The position numbers and the translations under genes are program-made. The notes under the pieces are model-generated. The model saw nothing but the letters and a program-made list of their open reading frames with translations, ran no database searches and had not been told where the DNA came from. A DNA stretch of 9,694 bases from Acutalibacter sp. (GTDB lineage Bacteria; Bacillota; Clostridia; Oscillospirales; Acutalibacteraceae), in the NCBI GenBank assembly GCA_022801475.1, contig JAAWSH010000041.1, forward strand, positions 1 through 9,694, in the 5' to 3' direction. Position 1 is the stretch's first letter. Each line of letters begins with the position of its first letter. This document shows positions 1 through 6,043 of this stretch, piece by piece.

Positions 1-191
1 TAGCCGCCGTATACGGACATCAGCGAAATGCCCAGCACCACAAAGGTGACCATGGTAACACCCGTGGTGCGGGAGAGGTTGAAAAGCCATGGGTTGTGTA
101 TGCTAAAAATGCCGAAAAAGATGCCAAAAAGGGAGGCGAACAGGGCCATCTTCAGTAAAAAGACCACGGTTCGTTTTAGTTTCTTTATCAT
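1..191 (-). CDS. Membrane protein N-terminus, probable polyprenyl-phosphate sugar transferase (partial)
   Basis: This is the 5' end of a gene cut by the left edge; 63 complete codons are visible. The peptide begins MIKKLKRTVVFLLKM and has a basic N-terminus, a hydrophobic segment at about residues 8-30, a short polar turn containing NPW and SRTTG, and a second hydrophobic segment at about 44-60 ending MSVYGG. Two closely spaced membrane helices followed by a YGGY-like exit resemble the N-terminal membrane domain of bacterial exopolysaccharide sugar transferases (priming glycosylphosphotransferases), but the catalytic part lies outside the window, so this call is by resemblance only. ATG at 191 is the simplest start. 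TTG at 200 is in frame and sits at a better distance from the AAAGGA at 212-217. A strong promoter lies about 220 bp upstream. Other multi-pass envelope proteins remain possible. Confidence 0.5.
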   Translation of the reverse strand, partial: MIKKLKRTVVFLLKMALFASLFGIFFGIFSIHNPWLFNLSRTTGVTMVTFVVLGISLMSVYGG

Positions 192-249
192 TCCATGCAA
201 CGTAACATCATTCCTTTATATATAAACCACCCTTACGGTGGAATATTCT

Positions 250-420
250 AAAAAGTATCCAAAGGCAGACACATCGCGCAGTCAAGGGGCGGCCTTTTGC
301 TGGGAACCCACATATTACACAGCATGATGGCTTTCAGCAAAGTTAGAGCGCTGGTCTCGCCCGACACCTTTGCTTAGTGATGGGGCCTTTATTTACCGAC
401 TTCCCAAATATACTTTGGAC
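250..420 (-). ncRNA. Candidate structured RNA or long regulatory leader
   Basis: This transcribed non-coding stretch can form three nested stems read on the minus strand. The ends pair over 8 bp (413-420 with 257-264, one G-U), followed inward by 5 bp (358-362 with 287-291) and 7 bp (335-341 with 296-302). A run of five U (250-254) follows the 3' side of the closing stem. End-to-end pairing, a rod shape, a large central bubble and a size near 170 nt recall 6S RNA, but I recognise no diagnostic 6S sequence. The likely start at about 414 would remove part of the 5' strand of the closing stem, which weakens the idea. Alternatively it is the long 5' UTR of the sugar-transferase-like gene. No known riboswitch core was recognised. 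Confidence 0.35.
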
Positions 421-449
421 ATTATAGCACATACTGCCCATAAATGCAA
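421..449 (-). promoter_or_regulatory. Sigma-A promoter with extended -10
   Basis: On the minus strand, TTGCAT (444-449) is followed by a 17-bp spacer and TATAAT (421-426). The bases before the -10 are TGC, giving an extended -10 (TGnTATAAT). Transcription would start near 414 and run left through the structured leader into the membrane-protein gene starting at 191. It lies beyond the inverted repeat at the end of the preceding gene, so it starts an independent unit. Confidence 0.75.
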
Positions 450-529
450 AACACTGTTTATTAACATTTCTTTAACATGGCTTTTTCCTGTCTATTTTGC
501 GGGGAAAAGCCATGACTATACTAGACCAA

Positions 530-563
530 GGGGCAAAACGGCGGCCTTTATCCGTTTTGCCCC
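530..563 (-). terminator. 12-bp inverted repeat wrapping a stop codon, possible terminator
   Basis: GGGGCAAAACGG (530-541) is perfectly complementary to CCGTTTTGCCCC (552-563), with a 10-nt loop (542-551). On the minus strand the first arm is the last codons of the glycerophosphotransferase gene, and its TAA stop sits in the loop. The position is right for a terminator, but only two T follow the second arm, so it may act as an inefficient or factor-dependent terminator or as mRNA 3' end protection. Confidence 0.5.
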
Positions 564-1678
564 TCCAGCCAGTCCGCCACTCTGCTGGCGGCGTGGCCGG
601 CCTCTTTGATGCCAAACTCCTTACAAAAAGCGCGGGTCCTCTCTAACTGGGCCTCCTGATCAAACGTCAGAATGGCTTGCTCCAGCCCATGGTTGTCCTC
701 TGCCCGGGCAAAGGGCAGCTTGTCCAGATCAAAGTAGAAATTCCGGTCGCTTTTATAGTCCTCCAAATCATTCACGTACAAAAAGCAAGGCTTGCCTGTA
801 TTCATATAGTCAAACATCACAGAGGAATAGTCTGTCACCAGCCCGTCACAAGCCATATAGAGCTCTTGAATGTCTGGGTAGTCCGAGGCGTTCACTACCA
901 AAGCTGGGTCCAGGCGCATCTCCCGGGCCTTTTCTGCAATGTTGGGGTGCAGCTTCGCCACCACCAGCCACTGCCCCCCAAAGCGCTGTCCCAGAGCCGC
1001 TGTGCACCGGGCGTAGTCCATATCATAAGCGGAAAGGCCCTTATCCTTGCGGAAGGTGGGGGCATATAGCACCAGGCGCTTGTCTCCTTTAATCCCCAGA
1101 ACTTTGCGCACCCGGGCAGCAGCCTCTTCTCTTGGGCCAAAAAGCTGGTCGTTGCGGGGAAAGCCGCACTCCAGTACCTGGCCTCCATACCAAAAGGCCT
1201 TATGGTAGATCTCCGTGAGGAAACTGCTATTAGAGATAAACAGATCACACATAGCGGAGTCCCTTTTCGCTGCTTGCAGGTAGTCCTCTGGCAAAGCTCC
1301 GGCAGCATCCCCCTCAATACGCTTCAAGGGGAATCCATGCCAGGTTTGTACATAACGGGTAGCTCCCCGCTTCTGTGTATAGGCCCATTTGCGGCAGTTG
1401 TCCACCCAAACCCCAGCGGTACAAAGGTGATAGATGGCCTTCGGGCTGTCCAGCAGGAGAGGCTCTACCCCCTGGGGAAGGCTGACGGCGTCCCCGGGGG
1501 AGCCCACCACCCAATAAACTTTCCAGTCCCGGCGGAGCAGCTCTTCAGCAATGGCCCGGGGGCTATCGGAAAAACCCCGGCCGTAGAAGCTTTGGCATAC
1601 AGCCTTGCAGGGGTCTTTGGGCAGGAAGGAAAGGGTTTCCCAAAGCGTGTTACGAAGAATTTTCTGAAATAGGTTCAT
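548..1678 (-). CDS. CDP-glycerol glycerophosphotransferase family protein (TagB/TagF-like)
   Basis: This 376-aa protein has the hallmarks of the Glyphos_transf family: QTWHGFPLK (111-119) with its conserved His, SNSSF (149-153), GFPRND (172-177), YAPTFR (205-210), KLHP (242-245), DYSSVMFDY (283-291) and the R-x-FYFD motif (312-317). The family transfers glycerol phosphate or similar polyol phosphates from CDP-linked donors to lipid-linked acceptors at the cytoplasmic face of the membrane, for teichoic-acid-like or capsular polymers. The exact donor and acceptor cannot be read here. There is no membrane segment, and the length covers essentially the catalytic region, without the long N-terminal extension of some TagF proteins. 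The start ATG has GGGAG about 8 nt upstream. It lies 21 nt after the HAD gene in the same orientation, so it is probably the last gene of that operon. Confidence 0.88.
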   Translation of the reverse strand: MNLFQKILRNTLWETLSFLPKDPCKAVCQSFYGRGFSDSPRAIAEELLRRDWKVYWVVGSPGDAVSLPQGVEPLLLDSPKAIYHLCTAGVWVDNCRKWAYTQKRGATRYVQTWHGFPLKRIEGDAAGALPEDYLQAAKRDSAMCDLFISNSSFLTEIYHKAFWYGGQVLECGFPRNDQLFGPREEAAARVRKVLGIKGDKRLVLYAPTFRKDKGLSAYDMDYARCTAALGQRFGGQWLVVAKLHPNIAEKAREMRLDPALVVNASDYPDIQELYMACDGLVTDYSSVMFDYMNTGKPCFLYVNDLEDYKSDRNFYFDLDKLPFARAEDNHGLEQAILTFDQEAQLERTRAFCKEFGIKEAGHAASRVADWLEGQNG

Positions 1679-1699
1679 AGTGGATTCTCCCTATAGATG

Positions 1700-2548
1700 T
1701 TAGGATCGGTTTGGGCAGATAGAGGAGCCCAGCTCCAGCAGAAATCTGGCCACCCCGTTTTCTTCATTACTGCCAATTATTCCGGTAGCCGCAGCCTTTA
1801 CCGGGTCCATGGCGTTGGCCACCGCATAGGCTTCGTCCGCTGCGGCAAACAGCGGCAGGTCGTTCATGGCGTCCCCAAAAGCCACCAGCCGCCCACAGCC
1901 CAAGTCTTCCTTTAGCCGCAGCGCCGCCTGGGCCTTAGTAGCCAGTTTTGGGGTCAGCTCCAGCCAGTATTCCTCCCGGTACAGCTCCTGCTGAAAGGTC
2001 CCGTTGGCCCAGCTCAACCCGCCTAACTGGTCCCAAAGGGGAGCCAGCGCGGCCTCATCCTCAATAAACGTAAAATAATAGGTCTGTCCTGCCAACAGTT
2101 CTTCCGGGGAATGTACCGGCCGCAGACGTTGATCAGTACGGCGGCTATCCAGGTAGTGCCTCATCCCCGGATGGACTGCCTCGCTGGTTAAATATAGCAC
2201 CCGCTCTTTCCCCTCTACCACAGCGTATACCAAGGGCCAAAGTCCCAGCTTTCTGCTAGCGGAGAGAATGTACCCCCGCTGGTCTGGGGTGAAAAAGGTC
2301 TCGAATACCCGCCGGCCACTGCTGCCCTCCACCATAAACGCGCCGTTGTGGACAATCCATGGGATTCGGGGCGCCAGCCCTTTTGCCACCACCCGGGCCG
2401 AATGATAGGACCGGGCTGTGGCAAAGGTAAACAGCATCCCCTGGTCCACCAGCCGGTTTAAGACCTCCACTGTAAAAGGCGGCAGCCGATCCCTTTGATC
2501 TAGCAGGGTACCGTCCAGATCGCTGATAAAGAGAGTCTTTTCCATCAT
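1700..2548 (-). CDS. Cof-type HAD-IIB family hydrolase
   Basis: This is a 282-aa HAD-superfamily phosphatase with the Cof/type IIB layout. Motif I is DLDGTLL, with nucleophile Asp10 and Asp12. Motif II is Thr44 in FATARS. The catalytic Lys is at 201 or 205 in the TPKLATK stretch, and motif IV is GDAMND (225-230). The region between motifs II and III is the substrate-specificity cap. Family members dephosphorylate sugar phosphates, flavin or pyridoxal phosphates, or nucleotides; the substrate here is unknown. The open frame continues upstream into the SDR gene, but the start is placed at the ATG overlapping the SDR stop (ATGA, 2545-2548), because the HAD fold begins right there and a G-rich Shine-Dalgarno-like stretch precedes it. 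It is probably translationally coupled to the SDR gene. Confidence 0.9.
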   Translation of the reverse strand: MMEKTLFISDLDGTLLDQRDRLPPFTVEVLNRLVDQGMLFTFATARSYHSARVVAKGLAPRIPWIVHNGAFMVEGSSGRRVFETFFTPDQRGYILSASRKLGLWPLVYAVVEGKERVLYLTSEAVHPGMRHYLDSRRTDQRLRPVHSPEELLAGQTYYFTFIEDEAALAPLWDQLGGLSWANGTFQQELYREEYWLELTPKLATKAQAALRLKEDLGCGRLVAFGDAMNDLPLFAAADEAYAVANAMDPVKAAATGIIGSNEENGVARFLLELGSSICPNRS

Positions 2549-3270
2549 ATTAGGTACCCCCCGTTCACCCCCAGCACCTGGCCGGTAATGAAAGGATTCT
2601 CGGCCAAAAATACCGCTGCCTGGGCCACCTCCTCCGGCCTGCCTAGCCGCAGCAGGGGGGTATCCTGGCACAGAGCCGCCTTTTCTTCTGGAGAGAGGTG
2701 GCTGTTCATAGGCGTGTCAATAGCCCCTGGGGCAATACAGTTTACCCGAATGCCCGAAGGGCCCTCCTCCTGGGCCAAAGCCTGGGTCAAGCCAATAAGC
2801 GCTGCCTTAGAGGCGGAATAGGCCGCCTCACAAGAGGCCCCCGACTGCCCCCACATAGAGCTGACATTTATAATACTGCCCCGTTTTACCTGGACCATGG
2901 GCCCCAAAGCCCTGCGGCAGCAGAGGAATGCGCTGGTACAATTGGTGTCCATCACCCGCCGCCAGTCCGAAAGGCTCATGTCTGTTAGCAGCCCCACCCA
3001 AGAGACGCCCGCATTATTCACCAATACCTCCACGGGTCCCAAAGAGCCCTCCACTCGCGCAAACAGCTCCGCTACCTGGTCCTCATGGGTCAGGTCCGCC
3101 CCAAAGACCTGGGCCCGCCCACCGTCCTCTATAATTTGTTTTGCGGTTGATACAGCCTCTGCCTGGCGACTGTTATAGTGGACAGCCACCGAATATCCCT
3201 TTTTGGCAAAAGCCAAAGCCAACGCCTGGCCAATGCCCCCGGACGCCCCTGTGACCAGCACAGTACTCAT
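2545..3270 (-). CDS. ymfI: SDR-family reductase, probably YmfI-like EF-P 5-aminopentanone reductase
   Basis: This is a 241-aa classical short-chain dehydrogenase/reductase. It has the nucleotide-binding motif TGASGGIG (7-14), NNAG (85-88), structural Asn110 and the catalytic Ser138, Tyr151 and Lys155. The family resembles FabG (3-oxoacyl-ACP reductase). The segment SSMWGQSGASCEAAYSASKA (137-156) reminds me of the group annotated as elongation factor P 5-aminopentanone reductase (B. subtilis YmfI), which reduces a modification on the EF-P lysine. That finer call is from memory and less certain than the SDR assignment. The C-terminal FITGQVLGVNGGYLI is typical of the family. It overlaps rsmE by ATGA at its start and the HAD gene by ATGA at its end, so all three are likely co-translated. 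No fatty-acid synthesis gene lies nearby, which weakens a FabG role. Confidence 0.85.
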   Translation of the reverse strand: MSTVLVTGASGGIGQALALAFAKKGYSVAVHYNSRQAEAVSTAKQIIEDGGRAQVFGADLTHEDQVAELFARVEGSLGPVEVLVNNAGVSWVGLLTDMSLSDWRRVMDTNCTSAFLCCRRALGPMVQVKRGSIINVSSMWGQSGASCEAAYSASKAALIGLTQALAQEEGPSGIRVNCIAPGAIDTPMNSHLSPEEKAALCQDTPLLRLGRPEEVAQAAVFLAENPFITGQVLGVNGGYLI

Positions 3271-3995
3271 CGTTCCCAGTCTCCCTTCTCATAAAAAATC
3301 GCGGCTAGCGCGGCCAACGGCGCGGTCTCGGCGCGTAAAATCCGGGGCCCAAGACTGAGTACCTTTGCCCCCAGGGACCGGGCCAGCGCAGCCTCTTCTG
3401 GGGCAAATCCCCCCTCTGGCCCCACAAAGAGAAAGAGCTTTTGCCCCGCAGTTTGCAGCGCCGCCTTAAAGCTGCCCGTCCCCTCTTCATAGAGGAGCAG
3501 CACCTCTCCCTGGGCCACGGCAGCTTCCAGAGCGGCCTTTAGAGGGGCCGGAGGCCGGATTTCCGGCACAATTCCCCGGCCGCTCTGCATGGCTGCTTCC
3601 AGGGCGATCTTTTGCAGGCGGGCAGTCTTTTTTCCCACCGCTTCCGGGCTCCATCTGGCCACGCAGCGACCGCTCTCAATGGGCCAAACCGCAGCGGCGC
3701 CCAGCTCCACAGACTTCTGTACCACGGTTTCCAGCTTGTCCCCCTTAGGCAGGCATTGGCAGACTGTAACCCAGGCGGCAGGTTCCCCCCGGCTGGGCGT
3801 GGGTGGGGCAACATCCAGCAAAAGACTCCCAGGGGCAGTTTCCAGGACCACGGCGGGATAGTCCTGCCCCTGGCCATTGCACAGCGTAACCGCCTCGCCT
3901 GGGCGCAAGCGTAAAACTTTGGCCGCATGACGTCCGGCTTCGCCCTCCAGCAAGAAAGGGGAGGCCGGTGGGCCGGAGATAAAGAATCTGGGCAT
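3267..3995 (-). CDS. rsmE: 16S rRNA (uracil(1498)-N(3))-methyltransferase
   Basis: This 242-aa protein matches RsmE in full length. The N-terminal MPRFF start and the GRHAAKVLRLRPGE segment (21-34) form the PUA-like RNA-binding domain. The C-terminal SPOUT/trefoil-knot methyltransferase domain shows VGPEGGF (191-197) and LGPRILRAETA (215-225), which bind S-adenosylmethionine. It methylates N3 of U1498 in helix 44 of 16S rRNA in the assembled small subunit. The ATG start is preceded by AAGGAG at a good distance. It is followed by the SDR gene with an ATGA overlap. In many Bacillota prmA (ribosomal protein L11 methyltransferase) sits just upstream of rsmE; here that place is a 231-bp gap after pyrE. 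Confidence 0.95.
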   Translation of the reverse strand: MPRFFISGPPASPFLLEGEAGRHAAKVLRLRPGEAVTLCNGQGQDYPAVVLETAPGSLLLDVAPPTPSRGEPAAWVTVCQCLPKGDKLETVVQKSVELGAAAVWPIESGRCVARWSPEAVGKKTARLQKIALEAAMQSGRGIVPEIRPPAPLKAALEAAVAQGEVLLLYEEGTGSFKAALQTAGQKLFLFVGPEGGFAPEEAALARSLGAKVLSLGPRILRAETAPLAALAAIFYEKGDWER

Positions 3996-4226
3996 AGGGA
4001 ACTCCTTGTCTTAATTTTTTTGACAGCCTGTAGGACCACAGGGGACTGCTTACCAGCTTGGTGAAAGTATTGTGCTTGTCTGCCGCTTTCTCCAGACCCA
4101 CACCGGCCTTCTGGTCCCACCCTGTCTCATGTTTTGTGTGACCATCGGATAAGACCACAGTGGCTGGACCGTATATCGGGTGTTCCACTGGTTCTATGGT
4201 CAAGCCGGAATATTTCCCTTAGCCTT
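3996..4226. other. 231-bp gap between pyrE and rsmE with no recognised gene
   Basis: The space between the pyrE stop and the rsmE start is unusually long for this tight gene set. On the minus strand a TTG-started frame (from 4203) stays open through the gap and into rsmE out of frame. Its translation resembles nothing I know, and it has no clear ribosome binding site. A short inverted repeat (CCTGT/ACAGG at about 4026-4045) is present but has no T-run. No convincing promoter was found. It could hold a weak promoter or decayed sequence. Confidence 0.4.
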
Positions 4227-4889
4227 TTACAAAACACAATATTTTTCCATATACCCCTCCATGGCTTTCACCAGGGCGGGGTCCGCGCCGTTCTCCTTTA
4301 GATACTCGTGAATGTCCACCACTGTCACAATGGGATGCACCTTCAGGCCGAACTCCTCCTCCACCTCCATAATGGCGGTCTTACCCGGGGTTTGGCCCAC
4401 CTCGCAGCGGTTTACGCTGATGAACACATCCGAAACCCTTACGTCCCCGCAAGCATTTAAAATGGACATGGACTCCCGCACCGCAGTGCCTGCTGTAATC
4501 ACGTCCTCAATGATTAAAAGGCGGTCACCGTCTTTGGGCTGATACCCCACCGTGACGCCGCCCTCTCCGTGGTCTTTGGCCTCTTTTCGGTTAAAGAAGC
4601 AGGGCTTGTCCAACTGGTGGTCCCGCCACAGGGCTGTAGCGCAGGCTGTGGCCAAAGGGATTCCCTTATAGGCCGGGCCGAACAGCGCGTCAAAGCTGCC
4701 GCCTGTGGCCTCCATTACCAAAGCGGCATAGTAGCTTCCCAAGCGGGAGATCTGGGCCCCGGTGCGGTACAGGCCGGTGTTGACAAAGTACTGGGTATTC
4801 CTGCCGCTTTTTGTAACGAACTCTCCAAAGCGCAGTACATTGGCGGAAAGCATAAACTCAATAAATTCTTTTTTCTTTTGGGTAAGCAT
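4227..4889 (-). CDS. pyrE: Orotate phosphoribosyltransferase
   Basis: This is a 220-aa type I phosphoribosyltransferase that makes orotidine 5'-monophosphate from orotate and PRPP in de novo pyrimidine synthesis, in the cytoplasm. The PRPP-binding motif LLIIEDVITAGTAV is at 124-137. The catalytic flexible loop is at about 101-111 (RKEAKDHGEGG). The pyrophosphate-loop region FGPAYKGIPLA is at 70-80, and SGRNTQYFVNTGL near the N-terminus is typical of bacterial PyrE. The length is normal. The ATG at 4889 has AAGGAG about 9 nt upstream. The gene follows the phosphodiesterase by 22 nt and is therefore probably in its operon. No other pyr gene is visible, and I see no PyrR-type attenuator in front of it. 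Confidence 0.96.
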   Translation of the reverse strand: MLTQKKKEFIEFMLSANVLRFGEFVTKSGRNTQYFVNTGLYRTGAQISRLGSYYAALVMEATGGSFDALFGPAYKGIPLATACATALWRDHQLDKPCFFNRKEAKDHGEGGVTVGYQPKDGDRLLIIEDVITAGTAVRESMSILNACGDVRVSDVFISVNRCEVGQTPGKTAIMEVEEEFGLKVHPIVTVVDIHEYLKENGADPALVKAMEGYMEKYCVL

Positions 4890-4911
4890 CCGTAGGTTCT
4901 CCTTTTCACAA

Positions 4912-5379
4912 TTATGATAATTTCATGATATTGGTGACAATGCCCTGGGGCGTAATGTCCAGAATGCCGTAGGTGGCCTCCCAGCCGTTGAGCCGCCCGG
5001 GGTTCATAATGTACAGGCCGTCTTCATAGTCCTCCCTGGGCAAATGGGTGTGGCCAAAAAGCAGCACCTGGGCCTTGTGTTCCCGGGCCGCCGCAATGAT
5101 ATGGTAGTCTCCAGACTTTACCCCGTACAGGTGGCCATGGGTGTAGAAGATTTTCACGCCCTGGGCCTCGAACTCTCCGGTTACCGGCAGGGTGGAGCCC
5201 CAATCGCAGTTGCCCCGCACCGGCAGAAAGGTCTTTTCTGGAAAGTTTCGCCGGGCCCATTCCATCTCTTCTTCTCCGTCTCCCAGGTGGATAACAGCCT
5301 CGGCCTTGGGCTGGGCAAGAATGGCCCGGCGCAGGCTTTCGCTGTCCCCATGGGTATCGGACATCACTAAAATACGCAT
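4912..5379 (-). CDS. YfcE/MJ0936-family metallophosphoesterase
   Basis: This is a 155-aa calcineurin-like phosphodiesterase with a complete dinuclear metal site: D8-x-H10 in MSDTHGD, D34 in HLGD, N57 in RGNCD, H81-G-H83 and G-H-T-H (109-112), plus the family signature MNPGR (125-129). Members hydrolyse phosphodiesters such as artificial bis-pNPP or cyclic nucleotides in vitro; the natural substrate is generally unknown. The open frame extends to a TTG at 5394, but the ATG at 5379 is chosen because GGGAGGAG sits 5-6 nt before it and MRILVMSDTHGD is the usual family start. A possible small lipoprotein ORF ends 2 nt upstream, and pyrE follows after 22 nt. Confidence 0.92.
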   Translation of the reverse strand: MRILVMSDTHGDSESLRRAILAQPKAEAVIHLGDGEEEMEWARRNFPEKTFLPVRGNCDWGSTLPVTGEFEAQGVKIFYTHGHLYGVKSGDYHIIAAAREHKAQVLLFGHTHLPREDYEDGLYIMNPGRLNGWEATYGILDITPQGIVTNIMKLS

Positions 5380-5381
5380 TT

Positions 5382-5504
5382 CTACTCCTCCCAAGTTTTC
5401 GTCAGGCGACTATTCCGCCTGTTCTGTGTTCCGCCGGATGAATCAAACCCGCCGCAGGCGCATAGTATGGAAAGGGCCAGCAGCCTCTTTAATAGCTGGA
5501 ACAT
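5382..5504 (-). CDS. Putative 40-aa lipoprotein
   Basis: This small ORF begins at an ATG with AAGGGA about 9 nt upstream. Its N-terminus, MFQLLKRLLALSILCAC, looks like a lipoprotein signal peptide: two basic residues, a hydrophobic core and a lipobox L-C-A-C followed by Gly-Gly. If processed, the lipidated Cys17 would begin a mature peptide of 24 residues that is polar and basic (FDSSGG, QNRRNSR, ending TKTWEE). It stops 2 nt before the phosphodiesterase ATG, and the ribosome binding site of that gene lies inside its last codons, a layout that favours translational coupling. I know no family for it. The short length means chance is possible; conservation across relatives would settle it. Confidence 0.45.
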   Translation of the reverse strand: MFQLLKRLLALSILCACGGFDSSGGTQNRRNSRLTKTWEE

Positions 5505-5694
5505 TTGCCAAAATCCCTTTTTCAGCAGCAGACAGCGCCAAAATTTCTATCTGCCAATTATCTCTATTCTACCCAAATACCAGAAAAAACAGATGGAAGC
5601 CGCAAGAGGGACAAGTGACGCTTTTAAGGCGGGCGATCAAACTGGCTCTTCACCATATGTTCTCCCATTTCCATGAGAAAAGGAGGTTTTCCCA
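5505..5694. other. Divergent intergenic region without a clear promoter
   Basis: This space separates the minus-strand lipoprotein/phosphodiesterase set from the plus-strand small-protein operon. On the minus strand TAGAAT (5566-5571) and GATAAT (5557-5562) could be -10 elements, but neither has a good -35. On the plus strand only the AAAGGAGG before 5695 is clear. I found no convincing sigma-A promoter on either strand. Confidence 0.4.
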
Positions 5695-5943
5695 ATGGAC
5701 AATAATGGCTCCAACAACCGGCTGGAAGCCCTGTTAAAAATAACCGCCCAGCGCATGGGGTCCACTCCCGAAGCGCTGAAAGAGGCAGCCCAAAACGGCC
5801 AGCTGGCCAAACTGCTGGGCAATGTAAGCGCCACAGAGAGCGAAGCCATGCAAAAGGTACTCTCAGACCCCCAGGCGGCCCAAAAGCTTCTATCCAGCCC
5901 CCAGGCCCAAAAGCTGCTACAGATGCTGCAAGGGGGAAAGTAA
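5695..5943 (+). CDS. Small helical protein of unknown function (cassette gene 1)
   Basis: This is an 82-aa, Gln/Leu/Ala-rich, soluble protein with no signal peptide or membrane segment. An AAAAGGAGG site precedes the ATG at good spacing, so translation is very likely. The sequence reads as short amphipathic helices: residues 9-21, 25-42 and 51-80. The C-terminal part holds a tandem near-repeat of about ten residues, VLSDPQAAQK (55-64) and LLSSPQAQKLL (65-75), matched by a direct repeat in the DNA (5868-5891 and 5898-5918). The LSDP motif recurs in the next gene product. I recall similar uncharacterised proteins in Clostridia but cannot name a family. It heads a plus-strand unit of three small genes. 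Confidence 0.8.
   Translation: MDNNGSNNRLEALLKITAQRMGSTPEALKEAAQNGQLAKLLGNVSATESEAMQKVLSDPQAAQKLLSSPQAQKLLQMLQGGK
5868..5918 (+). repeat. Imperfect direct repeat inside cassette gene 1
   Basis: Two copies starting CCCCCAGGC (5868-5891 and 5898-5918) share the following CCAAAAGCT and differ by a 3-bp insertion (CGG in the first copy) and single bases. They encode the two LS(D/S)PQ helical units, so the protein seems to have grown by duplication. Confidence 0.7.
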
Positions 5944-5962
5944 GTCTGGTATAGTTAACACA

Positions 5963-5993
5963 GTTCAAAAGAGGCATTTTACCTCTTTTGAAC
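5963..5993 (+). repeat. Perfect 12-bp hairpin, first of three
   Basis: GTTCAAAAGAGG (5963-5974) pairs perfectly with CCTCTTTTGAAC (5982-5993) around a 7-nt loop. It lies 19 nt after the stop of cassette gene 1. No T-run follows, so it is not a canonical intrinsic terminator. It may stabilise or delimit the upstream mRNA. Confidence 0.75.
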
Positions 5994-5994
5994 C

Positions 5995-6011
5995 AGGCAG
6001 CGTAGCTGCCT
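5995..6011 (+). repeat. Perfect 7-bp hairpin, second of three
   Basis: AGGCAGC (5995-6001) pairs with GCTGCCT (6005-6011) around a 3-nt loop (GTA). It begins one base after the first hairpin ends. Confidence 0.7.
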
Positions 6012-6013
6012 AG

Positions 6014-6043
6014 CTTTAAAATGGGTATCTACCGATTTTAAAG
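6014..6043 (+). repeat. Perfect 9-bp hairpin, third of three
   Basis: CTTTAAAAT (6014-6022) pairs with ATTTTAAAG (6035-6043). The 12-nt loop GGGTATCTACCG can itself form a short GGTA/TACC pairing. It starts two bases after the second hairpin. The AT-rich stem contrasts with the GC-rich surroundings. Confidence 0.7.

Noticed and set aside
370..1672. Plus-strand open frames opposite the glycerophosphotransferase gene
   Set aside because: They are reverse-strand shadows without family resemblance or ribosome binding sites.
2549..2671. Extension of the HAD phosphatase upstream to 2671
   Set aside because: It lies wholly inside the SDR gene in another frame, and the HAD fold starts at the ATGA junction.
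3539..4203. Minus-strand open frames through the pyrE-rsmE gap into rsmE
   Set aside because: They run out of frame over the well-supported rsmE gene, lack ribosome binding sites and resemble no known protein.
5521..5660. CPSCG zinc-knuckle-like peptide on the minus strand upstream of the lipoprotein ORF
   Set aside because: The frame is very short, has no start with a ribosome binding site and ends at a stop; chance is the simplest explanation.
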